From a virus, in IMG/VR virus record IMGVR_UViG_3300035670_001113, positions 1 to 26,293 of that record: a stretch of 26,293 nt of DNA. One strand, written 5' to 3'. Below are positions 13,301 through 20,825 of the stretch, one piece after another (positions within the stretch are counted from its first letter, which is position 1; each line of letters starts with the position of its first letter). The notes below the pieces were generated by a model. That model had not been told where the DNA came from. It saw only the letters and a list, made by a program, of their open reading frames with translations, and made no database searches. A program made the translations under genes and the position numbers.

Positions 13301-13543
13301 ATCGCCATAGGCTGAGAAGTCTATACTCGGCAAAGACCACTTATTAAGAAACTCCTGCCCTTGCGTCATGGCGTTTTTGGCTTTGTCCGTCCATGACATA
13401 GGTTCATTTAACGCCCCTGTAAGGGCTTGCCCTGAATTTCCAGAAATAGGCACTAATTCCCATTCACTAAGGTCAACCTTTGGTGTATCCTTATAAGCTG
13501 GGTCGGGAACTAATTCCCATTCTGATAAATCAACTGGAGGCAT
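10382..13543 (-). CDS. Giant internal virion protein with C-terminal lytic transglycosylase
   Basis: A 1053-residue protein, the longest in the window. The N-terminus has two exact copies of VDLSEWELVP. Then come a helical region, a Gly-rich segment of glycine-zipper type (AGGAAIGGATGGIPGAVVGG, about 230-255) that could enter a membrane, and long helical stretches. The last ~124 residues are a soluble lytic transglycosylase domain: AESDGDINALSPKGARGAYQ with catalytic Glu near 940, AGYNYGEPKL and ETRNYVPKV. In T7, gp16 has its transglycosylase at the N-terminus; here it is C-terminal. The likely job is to leave the virion on infection, open the cell wall and help form a channel for DNA. It is the last of the ejection-protein genes. 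Confidence 0.88.
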   Translation of the reverse strand: MPPVDLSEWELVPDPAYKDTPKVDLSEWELVPISGNSGQALTGALNEPMSWTDKAKNAMTQGQEFLNKWSLPSIDFSAYGDELLGYEKGVQSWLKGGEFTPAAEAETARIRGDIKQMQENTDPLTYALAGIAPHLVPALFTGGKTLAPTATEKVAVPIGARIVQSAKTNALLGALLGYGQGEGGAEERARTAVEGGLIGTVAGPVLEEGLRGGGRAIKGAYNLATNPKTWTTAGGAAIGGATGGIPGAVVGGVAGSQVPKLTAANVEKAAIDKFTSAAGDDVVAQLATALENPKGLTQYQTAGELLNNPQLAALERSLWVTNPTNEIGQRFSSNEMQRQATRDALLDVLMQGEGTSDDVARAVQQRYGEFSNAINQRVSKADEAAQMAMDSLGQGRSADDAGKVLAEALQGKYDDARGATRAAYQETGGQLPLLKSKMEAYDIMKEVYGERLDLAAPEVRNMFRELVTSGVGTNRLNLKEADILRREMMNKASIAGRAGDRTSAGVLQRLAGTINNAEERALLVNETMSPEQYSSLQLARELRKQQGQMFEQGAVGQALKTKAYGERAVTDSEIPAKFFHANKGNVEDTAQLIKSLGGEKEAQQALQDYAVSTLRAMSPSGQLKADQFSRWVKRYEGSLKQFPELYEKMSSAEKAQRLLETTSKRATTSIKEVEKSAIGAFLNKDPDKAITSILSSKNPVQQIKLIKNTIKNDPLAQNGLRRSFANVLKRRAQDTTEELTNSGMQRFLKDNGEVLAEVFEPEHLKNIQTVADDLMSQAKYRKLANLPSKGGSPTIQLGSAAGEIIETVAGNRTTGMFTALSSATKKAINAMHKDRVNQVLLDLSMNDPSMATKLASKATPKNIDSIFDRIAKEGLADTPRVASVQLINALSRKDRPAEDIGMRDATGQTYLTPQALKREEAMKEKQKPAMSLLDAIESAESDGDINALSPKGARGAYQFMDATGKEYHRRLGIKEPYDSSNKAQQRKLAEAYLSDLLTKYEDERIAIAGYNYGEPKLDKVLNGNTSARWEDVVSLLPKETRNYVPKVINRLKG
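13448..13534 (-). repeat. Two exact copies of VDLSEWELVP
   Basis: In the N-terminus of the 1053-residue protein the decapeptide occurs at residues 4-13 (13505-13534) and 23-32 (13448-13477), a 19-residue period. Part of the DNA repeat is exact (14 bases at 13452-13465 and 13509-13522). Short tandem motifs of this kind occur in ejection proteins and may be virion-assembly anchors; that is inference. Confidence 0.7.
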
Positions 13544-13551
13544 ATTTCACC

Positions 13552-13743
13552 ATGAGTAAGTTCGTTGATAAACTAACTAAGTCCGCTATCATTCTAAGTG
13601 CAATCTGGTCTTGTTTCTGGGTTTTTGCTGGATTTTGGATAATGCAAACTGAAGGACAAGAATTGACTGTCACTCTTATACAAATAGCTATTTTTTCAAG
13701 TCCTTTATTTATTAGTTTATATGTTCGTTGGGTCATCACCTAG
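13552..13743 (+). CDS. Two-span membrane protein on the reverse strand of the late operon
   Basis: A 63-residue protein with two hydrophobic segments, SAIILSAIWSCFWVFAGFWI and TLIQIAIFSSPLFISLYVRW, and a polar MQTEGQE turn between them. GGAGG ends 11 bases before ATG 13552, a loose spacing. It lies head-to-head with the 1053-residue gene (8 bases between starts) and overlaps the 368-residue gene tail-to-tail by 8 bases, filling the only gap there. The antisense ORF in the same place (13530-13739) has no ribosome binding site and an unnatural composition. It looks like a moron: a gene expressed outside the late operon, perhaps in the lysogen. No promoter was found. Confidence 0.65.
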   Translation: MSKFVDKLTKSAIILSAIWSCFWVFAGFWIMQTEGQELTVTLIQIAIFSSPLFISLYVRWVIT

Positions 13744-14842
13744 CTTTCCTCCTCCACATATAGCCGCTCGGTGCGCTGGGTAATCCTTCTTCTTGGATAA
13801 TATTAACATCACTCATACTTGAATTTGGTTTTGTGAATCTCTCTAGTTGGCTTCTTACCTGTGTTGGGTCTTGCTTCAGTTGCTCTATAGTGTCCATGTT
13901 ATTTATTGCTTTGCTAGCTAAGATGTTTTTTGCTTGACCAATTAGATTTGCAACATCATTAGCTGTTAATGTCGTATAATTACCTGACAATAAATTAGTA
14001 TAGACTTTTTGATCAAAATCACTTGATCTTGCCCCTTCAAATGCTTTTTTTAAGTTAGCTGTTAATAAATCAATTCTTTTTTGTAGTGCATAAGCATCAG
14101 ATGCTCCGTATAACTTAGCAGCTACATAAGGGAATTTTGAATCATCCTTCCCATAAGCCCTTAATCCCTTTTCAACACTATCGAACTCCTCTAGCATTGC
14201 GGGAGCTTGCATAACTTGCAGTTTTAGATCGTTAGGAACTGAGCCGTAAGGATTTTTATCTTTTGGTGAACTCTCAGCGATCTTCTTAAACCCCATAGCC
14301 TCCATTTCGTTCATCGGCGGTTGCTGAAGCTCCACGCCCTCGACTCCTACACCCTGCCCCGCTGGTTTCTTGCGTAATGCTTGCGCTAGTTGCTCTACAG
14401 GGCTGAACATATAGCTAACCTTCTTACCGTCCTGCTCAACGGTCTTTACGCTTGGCGGGGTCATATAAGCGTTAAGCATAAGGTTCTGCATCTTCTGTTG
14501 TTGCGCTAGTTGTGCCTCCGCCTTTTCCTGAGCATACGAGTTCAAATAGGGTTCGTATCTCTCCTGCCATATAGTGCCCTGCGCTGGCTGCCTGCCATAC
14601 TTGATGTCGTTTAGAATCTGCTCATCGGTTGCAAGCTGCTGCCCTACATCATACTGCCCTAAGTTCTGCATGATGCTTCCACCAAGCCCCTTGATGAGTG
14701 CGGCGGCAAGGTTGCTCTGCACCGAAGCCATAGGGTTCACGCTGTCCATTCTCATGATCTGGTTGCCCGCCCCATACCATGCGTTTTCGTCCGTCAAGTC
14801 CTTCTGTCTCGCCTGCAATGCTAATGCTAATGAATCTGGCAT
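13736..14842 (-). CDS. Internal virion / DNA ejection protein
   Basis: A 368-residue mostly helical protein rich in Q and A, in the same cassette as the transglycosylase protein. The N-terminal third has an amphipathic region (NLAAALIKGLGGSIMQNL) and the middle is Gln-rich. The C-terminal third (ASDAYALQKRIDLLTANLKK, then YTNLLSGNYTTLTANDVANL) resembles the helical core seen in many podovirus ejection proteins. It starts 4 bases after the stop of the 559-residue gene, with GGAG before the ATG. Assigned by context and composition; exact gp14/gp15 equivalence is not claimed. Confidence 0.65.
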   Translation of the reverse strand: MPDSLALALQARQKDLTDENAWYGAGNQIMRMDSVNPMASVQSNLAAALIKGLGGSIMQNLGQYDVGQQLATDEQILNDIKYGRQPAQGTIWQERYEPYLNSYAQEKAEAQLAQQQKMQNLMLNAYMTPPSVKTVEQDGKKVSYMFSPVEQLAQALRKKPAGQGVGVEGVELQQPPMNEMEAMGFKKIAESSPKDKNPYGSVPNDLKLQVMQAPAMLEEFDSVEKGLRAYGKDDSKFPYVAAKLYGASDAYALQKRIDLLTANLKKAFEGARSSDFDQKVYTNLLSGNYTTLTANDVANLIGQAKNILASKAINNMDTIEQLKQDPTQVRSQLERFTKPNSSMSDVNIIQEEGLPSAPSGYMWRRKAR

Positions 14843-14845
14843 AAT

Positions 14846-16525
14846 CTATACTCCAAAATATCCCGTGCTTGTTTTTCCGATGTTCGAACCCGTCTGACCG
14901 ATGTTGCTCTGATATTTACTCACTTGATCTAACGCTTTCTTTCTAATTAAAGCTTGTTCCTCAGGTGTCCTATTTTTATACTCTGTGCCTGTGCTTCCTT
15001 TTATCTGTTGGGCTTGCTCTAATGTATAAGCGGGATTCCACGACGGTTGATCCTCAATTCCTAATGCCCGATTCCCCGTGTAGGTGCTGTTCTCGGTTCT
15101 CGGCGTGTAGGGGTTGAGCGTGTTGATAGTGCGCTGTCCGCCTCCCGGTCCCAGTCGTTCCTCGCCCGTAACTACACCATCATTGTTCAGATCGTATTCT
15201 TTATTTAAGTCGGTCTCGTCCTTCTTTTCCTCGTCTGTTTTATATTTATACCCTTCAAGCGTTTTATTTGCCCCATACTTAGCCGCCTCGGCATTTATCC
15301 GTGCTACCTCCTTAGAAGTGTTCGATTGCAACTCCCCAAGCCACTTCTCATTTAATCGCTTTTGATCCTCAATCGAGATGTTCGCTTTTTGCCCACTATC
15401 GGTTGCCCAAATGCCAGCGGCGTCAACGGTTGGGATATCTAACTGAGACATGGCAGTAACGTTGGGGTCTTTGATTCCTTTTTGCATACCTAGAATTGTG
15501 CTTGCCTCATTCAGTGGCGCATAACGAACCTGTCCATATTCGTCGATATACTGCTGTCTGTTCTTTAGCTGCGTATCAAAATTGGTCTGATACTCTGCCC
15601 TGCTCTTGTCTACCGCTGTCGTCTGTGCGTTGAGCCTCGCATCGTTTTGACGCTGATCCATTTGCTTTAACTCTGCTTGTGCTCTCTCAGAGGTTAAGGG
15701 AATTCCACGATCTGCAAGCGACTGCTTTAAGGCTTCCTGCTCTTGAGCAAATACGCTCTCATTACGCCCCTGCCAGTTCTGATAGTATAAGTCCTCTTGT
15801 CTCTTGCGCTCACCCATAAGGTCATTAGAGCCAGCAATTTGAGGAGCATCGGCGTAACTAAACTCGCCCTTCTGTCCAAACTGGTTTATAGAGCCTTGCG
15901 CCATGTCACCGAGTCCGATGTCTCGCCCCTGCTGCTGATCAAGCATCTGCTTTTGTGGATCGCTCAGACTAACCTTTCGAGTCATCTGTCCAGTAACAGG
16001 ATCGCGCACATACTCAAGAGAGCCGTAGTCGTTCGTCTCGTTCGGACGATTAATGAGCATGTCTTGTTCCATTTTATAGCGATTAAAGGCGTCCTGAGTT
16101 TGGATCGCTCCCTGTGCGCTTGAAACATCTGCGGCTGGTGTTACAGGTGCTCCCCAGTCCGCTGTGTGTGCGCCTGTGATGGGTGCTCTTGGGCTTCCAC
16201 TATTCGGGTCGGTCGTCCAGCCTTGCGGGTTTCTGTTCGTGTAGCTTCCTATCACATCTTGTCCCCCTGCGGCTGGGTCAGTGGCAGTAGCTTGCGCAAA
16301 CTTCTCATCATCCATTTGGCTAAGCTGATCCAAAGCCTGAGACGCTTGGTCTTTACCTATCCAGCCTTGCTGCACTTGCCAATCAAGGTTCTGTTTGGAC
16401 TTCTGCATGTTGTGCGCACGAATTGATTTTAACTCTTGTTCCGCCTGCCACTGCTGCATCTCGCCGCTCTGGACTTTTTGCTGTAGTGCCTGTTTCGCTT
16501 GCGCTAAATTCTCGTAGTATGCCAT
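14846..16525 (-). CDS. Internal virion protein with an EF-hand-like loop
   Basis: A 559-residue protein rich in Q, N and D, with coiled-coil-like N-terminal repeats (ENLAQAKQALQQKVQSGEMQ), and a helical middle region. Near the C-terminus DLNNDGVVTGEE (residues 445-456) matches the 12-residue calcium-binding EF-hand/dockerin loop: D1, N3, D5, G6, hydrophobic 8, E12. The rest is low-complexity and mostly hydrophilic. A strong GGAGG precedes the ATG. Position between the nozzle-like gene and the two other ejection genes suggests an internal core or ejection protein; a tail-tip role is also possible. Confidence 0.65.
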   Translation of the reverse strand: MAYYENLAQAKQALQQKVQSGEMQQWQAEQELKSIRAHNMQKSKQNLDWQVQQGWIGKDQASQALDQLSQMDDEKFAQATATDPAAGGQDVIGSYTNRNPQGWTTDPNSGSPRAPITGAHTADWGAPVTPAADVSSAQGAIQTQDAFNRYKMEQDMLINRPNETNDYGSLEYVRDPVTGQMTRKVSLSDPQKQMLDQQQGRDIGLGDMAQGSINQFGQKGEFSYADAPQIAGSNDLMGERKRQEDLYYQNWQGRNESVFAQEQEALKQSLADRGIPLTSERAQAELKQMDQRQNDARLNAQTTAVDKSRAEYQTNFDTQLKNRQQYIDEYGQVRYAPLNEASTILGMQKGIKDPNVTAMSQLDIPTVDAAGIWATDSGQKANISIEDQKRLNEKWLGELQSNTSKEVARINAEAAKYGANKTLEGYKYKTDEEKKDETDLNKEYDLNNDGVVTGEERLGPGGGQRTINTLNPYTPRTENSTYTGNRALGIEDQPSWNPAYTLEQAQQIKGSTGTEYKNRTPEEQALIRKKALDQVSKYQSNIGQTGSNIGKTSTGYFGV

Positions 16526-16528
16526 TGC

Positions 16529-18043
16529 CTATAGACCTCCCATGTCTGAATATTGAAATTCGTAACCGTTAAAGTAAAAGTGCCCACCTGTGTTTGCTGT
16601 TAATTTTTTTACACTAGAGATACCAACCTGCGCTAATGAACCAAAATGAGACACTCCATATTTAGGCATAGTCAAACCTCGATAATTTGTTGTTGCAGTT
16701 CTAGCCTTAAAAAAACTTGAATCATTGTTGTTGTCTGGAATAACAAAATCTGAATAACTATAATTAATGACATCGTTGGAAGTTAAATCAAAATAGTTTG
16801 TCAAATAACAAAACTTCTTTCGACCACTTAAGTTTATAGGAGCGCAATAAACATAGCCTTGAACTTCTTTATCTAAAACGCCAGGGGAACGAAAATCATA
16901 AGTGCCATAATTTATTTTCGCAAAATTGTTGTTGTAAGTAGCAACAATTGTAACATCGCTTAGCACCTCAATATCGGAACACGCTAAGATGAATCGACTC
17001 CAAGCACCTGTGGATAAATTCATCAACAATAGTGTAGCACCTGAAACTAATCCAGTAATTGGAGCTTCAATTGGTAAGCTTATGATTAAAGAATTTAGGC
17101 GATCATCAACAACTGCTTTAGCCCTAAATGTATTTCCAAAATCAGAAATGCAAGATTTATAAAGCGTCTTAATGTTCTGTGTTAGCGTGGTGTAGTTCTG
17201 ACTTCCCTGCTGCATTGCGCTTTTTAGCGAGATGATTGACTCTTTAGTCATTATATATAAATCACCTGCGAGTTGGAATGTGCATTGTCTTTGCAGCGTC
17301 TTAGGAAAAAAGAAGTGACCTACTTTATACCAGTCTGCCCCCCCTGGATATGAACCCGCATAGACAACGACTTCACCTTCGCTTGAGCCAACTACCAAAC
17401 GATCATCCAAGCCACCGCCGTCATCAATAGACCATGTTGAAATGAACATGGGATACCCACCTTTGCGAAAAATATAACTAAGATCGTAGCTCGTTAATGC
17501 TCCTGTAATGGCGTTCGATGCACCATACCAGAGTGTCCATGCGCTAGCTTGCATAATATAGATTCTATCACGGAAATTTGTTGCCATTCGTAACAAAGAA
17601 GGAGTAAGCCCCGATCCTGTATAAGTTGCAGTAGCAACATTGCCTGTGCCCGTATATTGGAGAGGCGTGTCAACACTATTAAAAAAAACAGTTGTGCCAT
17701 TCATGAAAATGGGAAGCCAGTTAGAGGATGTAACCGTAGCACTTCCAGTTATGTCCGTTGGTGCGCCTGTCCCTGAAACTGTGTAGAATTTATTGTTTCC
17801 ACATGCAATTAAAACATCTGTGCCGTCGGTCTTAGTGTGTTTATGAAGTCTAAACCTAAACTCTGAACCTGTTGCAGCATCCCCATAGGCAGTGCAACCA
17901 TGCCGCAATATTAGACTTTGCTCCGAGCAATAAAAATTATTCATTGCGGTGCAAAATTCTGGAGGCATCTGTAGCAAGGGCAACTCAGTATTAATCCCGC
18001 CAATTGGTGCTGCCCTGAAAATGCTCTTTAACCCTCCAGCCAT
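16529..18043 (-). CDS. Tail nozzle / tubular protein B-like beta protein
   Basis: A 504-residue mainly beta-strand protein. The N-terminal AAPIGGINTELPLLQMPPEF, then MNNFY...LILRHGC, matches a widespread podophage tail protein whose first residues read 'APIGGLNTRDPLxxMPPxxA...NWFP...LRKGY'. Repeated beta segments with aromatic residues (RDRIYIMQASAWTLWYG, DDRLVVGSSEGEVVVYAG, LAGDLYIMTKESIISL) suggest a beta-propeller. It lies just after the gp11-like adaptor and internal-protein genes, where tail tubular protein B/nozzle proteins sit in T7-like phages. Start overlaps the previous stop (TAATG). Confident as a tail protein; the gp12-type label is by analogy. Confidence 0.75.
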   Translation of the reverse strand: MAGGLKSIFRAAPIGGINTELPLLQMPPEFCTAMNNFYCSEQSLILRHGCTAYGDAATGSEFRFRLHKHTKTDGTDVLIACGNNKFYTVSGTGAPTDITGSATVTSSNWLPIFMNGTTVFFNSVDTPLQYTGTGNVATATYTGSGLTPSLLRMATNFRDRIYIMQASAWTLWYGASNAITGALTSYDLSYIFRKGGYPMFISTWSIDDGGGLDDRLVVGSSEGEVVVYAGSYPGGADWYKVGHFFFPKTLQRQCTFQLAGDLYIMTKESIISLKSAMQQGSQNYTTLTQNIKTLYKSCISDFGNTFRAKAVVDDRLNSLIISLPIEAPITGLVSGATLLLMNLSTGAWSRFILACSDIEVLSDVTIVATYNNNFAKINYGTYDFRSPGVLDKEVQGYVYCAPINLSGRKKFCYLTNYFDLTSNDVINYSYSDFVIPDNNNDSSFFKARTATTNYRGLTMPKYGVSHFGSLAQVGISSVKKLTANTGGHFYFNGYEFQYSDMGGL

Positions 18044-19386
18044 TAAGCCCCCATGCCGAATGAGTAAGTCGGTGTGTAACCCATGACTCGGTCGACTGAT
18101 GCTAGTGCGCTGTTCTTCTGCTCCTCTGTGATGACGCCAGTCTTATAGCGATCCTCAATTGCCGCCTTGATGTTATCATAGCCCCCGAAGCGATTGTATA
18201 GCTCCTGCGTGCGTGTGCCTTTGTTTGCTATGTCGCCAGTCTGAACGGCGTTTACAAGGTAGCCCGTGAGGTCGCTTTTCATTTTTATATCTTCAGGGAG
18301 CAGCGCAAGCGCAAGCGGGTCGAGGTCTTGAATCGTTTTTTCAGACTCGGGGTTTGTGAAGTCAACGTCATAGTAGTGGCGTTGATTCTCGTCATAACGG
18401 GGATCGTCCTTGCCGAAGTTGTCCAGCCGTGCGCCCCCGTCCTTATACATGCTGAACTCGCTGCCATCGCCGAACTTGATCACATCGTTATCTGGAATTA
18501 TGCCTGCTTTCTCAAGCCCGCCTCGAAGCTGATCACGTGCTAGTTGATCCTTGCCCTTTGAGCTTCCGAAAATGCCCTGTCCGCTGGCAAAAAGTCCGTT
18601 ATAAATTTCAGGCGCAAAAAACCCGACTCCTGCTGTGTATAGCCCCAAACTTCGCAAAGCCGATTCTTCCTCTGGAGACAATGCATCACCTGACATAATC
18701 TTTGGTGCTGCTTCTAGCGAATTTCTAAAAGTGCCATAAGGATTTGCAAAAGCGTTCACATTCTTTGTGTCTTGGCTTTGCTTGTCTAGATAGTGATCGG
18801 CAAGCATACTTGCTGCCAATATTCCTGCCGTTGTTAATCCCGCTGACATCCCTGCACCTTCTGCCCCTGCCGCACCTCCTGCGCTTCCTGCTTCTGCACC
18901 CGCTGCTCCCGCCTCTGGCAGATACGAGCCTCCGACTACAACGGGCGTCGAGGGCACTGTGCCCACTGTGCTTGCAGTATTGGCAACATTAGCCGCATTA
19001 GCTGTGTTGGTTACTACGTTCGTTGCGGTCGATGCCTGTCTAGCAGCCTCAGCAGCCTCTCTGAGTGCTTCCGCTTTCTTATATGCGTCATATGCCTCAG
19101 TAGCTCCCCAGCCTACTAACCCCGTTAGACTCGCTCCTGCTGTGCCATAAGCCATATTCCTAAGCGGATCGTTTGCCTTCTTCTGTTGATTCCTTGCGTC
19201 CTCATTTGCCTTCTTGGTCTCCTCGTTCTCCTTGTTCTGGTAGTGATACTGCCACTGGTCAAACCAATACTTAGCGTTAGCCTTGTCGCCTGCTGCTAGT
19301 TTTTGATTGTAATACTTCATCGCCTCATCTGGCGTGAACTGGTTATAATCTGCCTGTGTCCAGTCTTTGAGTGCTTTACGAGCCAT
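18043..19386 (-). CDS. Ala/Gly-rich internal virion protein
   Basis: A 447-residue protein. The charged N-terminus (DWTQADYNQFTPDEAMKYYN and a K/E/N/Q-rich segment) is followed by an Ala/Thr/Val-rich region and a GAAGAEAGSAGGAAGAEGAG low-complexity stretch, then hydrophobic helices (SAGLTTAGILAASMLADHYL). The C-terminal half has a conserved phage motif: KFGDGSEFSMYKDGGARLDN, a YYDVDFTNPE segment and DLDPLALALLP. Gly/Ala-rich hydrophobic proteins next to tail genes are often ejected proteins that embed in the membrane. It overlaps the adaptor gene by 11 bases. Exact role not proven. Confidence 0.65.
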   Translation of the reverse strand: MARKALKDWTQADYNQFTPDEAMKYYNQKLAAGDKANAKYWFDQWQYHYQNKENEETKKANEDARNQQKKANDPLRNMAYGTAGASLTGLVGWGATEAYDAYKKAEALREAAEAARQASTATNVVTNTANAANVANTASTVGTVPSTPVVVGGSYLPEAGAAGAEAGSAGGAAGAEGAGMSAGLTTAGILAASMLADHYLDKQSQDTKNVNAFANPYGTFRNSLEAAPKIMSGDALSPEEESALRSLGLYTAGVGFFAPEIYNGLFASGQGIFGSSKGKDQLARDQLRGGLEKAGIIPDNDVIKFGDGSEFSMYKDGGARLDNFGKDDPRYDENQRHYYDVDFTNPESEKTIQDLDPLALALLPEDIKMKSDLTGYLVNAVQTGDIANKGTRTQELYNRFGGYDNIKAAIEDRYKTGVITEEQKNSALASVDRVMGYTPTYSFGMGA

Positions 19387-20092
19387 AGTTACCCTCTGGG
19401 AAATTAGCTGTTGTTAAGAATTGTCTTTGTGCTACGCCGTCGATTCTGAGCGTTCTAGCACTCGACTTTGATTTTAGTTTAGTGGGTATCATGATTTCAT
19501 ACATGCGCTTGTCCTCTGCGTATTCTAGCTGATTTTCAGCCTTGTAACGCCACTTTGCGCCTAACTCGACTAATTCCTCTGGTAATAGCGAAATATCGGT
19601 ATCAGCGGTAAATGCGGCTTTATCTGTGCCTGCGCTGGACTGTATCCAGTAGGTTGAGATGTAAAGAAAATAAACTTTCTTTCCGTTGTCGCCCGTTGAG
19701 GGTGTCGGGTAAACAGTGAACCGATTCGAGGTTGTGCCCTTCGCAATGAAGTAATTAATGTCGGAGACAGTAGATAGCCCCCGAACCATAGTTTCATATT
19801 GCACGGGATCGACTGGGCGCATCCGCCACGAGTCGTTAGCGTTCCACTCGGTCTCATAAATAACTCGGTCTAGGTCTGTAGGGTAAGGATACGCACTGGT
19901 GCTGGTTGCGAGCGTGATAGAATGCTCTTTTATAAGCTCTGCCCAGTGACCTCTTAGGTTTAAGTCCTGATAAGTGCGATATAAGAAGCGCAAGCACTGA
20001 CGAACTTCCGTTGCTGTGTTTCCGTATGCAGTGCTTGGATTCTCTAAGCCGACTTCTTGGCAGATATTTTGAACCATTGTAAGGAGCGACAT
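19376..20092 (-). CDS. Tail adaptor, tubular protein A (gp11-like)
   Basis: A 238-residue protein of the podovirus tail-adaptor (T7 gp11-like) family, which joins portal and nozzle. Signatures are MSLLTMVQNICQEVGLENPS at the N-terminus, EVRQCLRFLYRTYQDLNLRG, W...L beta strands with AYPYPTDLDRVIYETEW, a NYFIAKGTTSNRFTVYPTPS segment and an LPEELVELGAKWRYKAENQL helix. GGGAAA lies 7 bases before the ATG. Complete length, about as usual for the family. Confidence 0.85.
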   Translation of the reverse strand: MSLLTMVQNICQEVGLENPSTAYGNTATEVRQCLRFLYRTYQDLNLRGHWAELIKEHSITLATSTSAYPYPTDLDRVIYETEWNANDSWRMRPVDPVQYETMVRGLSTVSDINYFIAKGTTSNRFTVYPTPSTGDNGKKVYFLYISTYWIQSSAGTDKAAFTADTDISLLPEELVELGAKWRYKAENQLEYAEDKRMYEIMIPTKLKSKSSARTLRIDGVAQRQFLTTANFPEGNYGS

Positions 20093-20165
20093 AGTTTTTC
20101 CCTTATGTGTCGCCCCGCCGATAATGGATCAAAACTTCTGATTTTCCAGCGGTGCAGTTATGTTT

Positions 20166-20204
20166 TTAGCAAGGCTTACGCTTGCCGCCTTTCTTCTTTG
20201 CCAT
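20166..20204 (-). CDS. 12-codon basic peptide MAKKKGGKRKPC
   Basis: After the stop of the preceding gene, an ATG at 20204 has a perfect GGAGG 9 bases upstream; those bases also encode the Gly-Gly end of the preceding protein. The ORF runs 12 codons (MAKKKGGKRKPC) to TAA at 20166-20168. Most residues are K, R or G, a pattern also seen at the start of small basic proteins in the virion regions of other phages. Gaps between late genes are otherwise short, so a 116-base gap holding a strong ribosome binding site and ATG suggests it is translated. Expression is unproven. Confidence 0.4.
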   Translation of the reverse strand: MAKKKGGKRKPC

Positions 20205-20208
20205 GTTT

Positions 20209-20511
20209 CTAACCTCCGTAGCCTGCTTGAATGTATAAAGTGCATGTCTCAGCAGAGTCGCACACACCTGCAATGTAAGTCTCAGAGGCAATATTGCGCC
20301 CGATGATTACAGAGGAGCTAGGAAGGATGCACATCCCTGTGTCCTTCACAGCCTCAATTGCAACTGTTCCCAGCTCAATAAAGGCTTTGTTGGTCCCTAG
20401 ATTGCAGATTCGAAGTGTATCCCCAGTTGCAGGCAAGGCAACTCGTGCAGTCGTTGCTGTGCAAGCAAGTTTCTTTCCACTAACTCCACATGGAACAAAA
20501 GGTTGATTCAT
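20209..20511 (-). CDS. Small beta-rich virion protein, decoration-like
   Basis: A 100-residue protein resembling a common phage type: a polar N-terminus, a beta core with DTLRICNLGTNKAFIELGTV, AVKDTGMCILPSSSVIIGRN, and a C-terminus LYIQAGYGG. The pattern 'NxGTNxAFIELG...A...MxILPxS...TxxAxIC....L.xxxGxG' recurs in small head- or tail-linked proteins near the capsid genes. A good AGGAG site lies upstream. It may decorate the capsid or join parts of the virion; no direct evidence. Confidence 0.6.
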   Translation of the reverse strand: MNQPFVPCGVSGKKLACTATTARVALPATGDTLRICNLGTNKAFIELGTVAIEAVKDTGMCILPSSSVIIGRNIASETYIAGVCDSAETCTLYIQAGYGG

Positions 20512-20522
20512 TTTCTTGCTCC

Positions 20523-20825
20523 TTAGAAGTTATCCTGTAACGCCCAAGTGTTCGCGCTCTTACAAATACAAATTGCACCATCACCCGATGCACTCGAAGC
20601 ACAATCATCATCGTCAGTAACAACATACAGCTCACCAACGGCACAAGTGCTAGGCAAGGTTGATAATGCTCCATTTGGTATCTCCAACTTGTCAGGTTGC
20701 AAGCTTTTACAAATAGTCTCCGCAACTAATGGCGCAATACCTGCCCCCATGAGCTGTTCGGTGCAAACAGTAGCCGATGCTACAGCAGGCGCAAGAACAA
20801 ATAATGCTAATATTAACTTTCTCAT
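20523..20825 (-). CDS. Exported Cys-containing protein inside the virion block
   Basis: A 100-residue protein with a textbook Sec signal peptide: MRKLILALFVLAPAVASA, with an A-x-A cleavage site. The mature part has six cysteines in pairs (TVCTEQL, TICKS, TCAVG, DDCAS, CICKS), which suggests disulphides. Its VGELYVVTDDDDCASSASGD...CKSANTWAL pattern resembles the repeat seen in phage tail-fibre or spike C-termini. Start overlaps the upstream gene's stop by ATGA. An exported protein in a late structural operon is unusual; a cell-surface or adsorption function after export is possible. A competing antisense frame on the plus strand is not supported by context. Confidence 0.65.
   Translation of the reverse strand: MRKLILALFVLAPAVASATVCTEQLMGAGIAPLVAETICKSLQPDKLEIPNGALSTLPSTCAVGELYVVTDDDDCASSASGDGAICICKSANTWALQDNF

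Noticed and set aside
13530-13739. Minus-strand 69-codon ORF between the two ejection genes
   Set aside because: No ribosome binding site, overlaps the start of the 1053-residue gene, and its composition looks like an antisense read of the plus-strand membrane protein.
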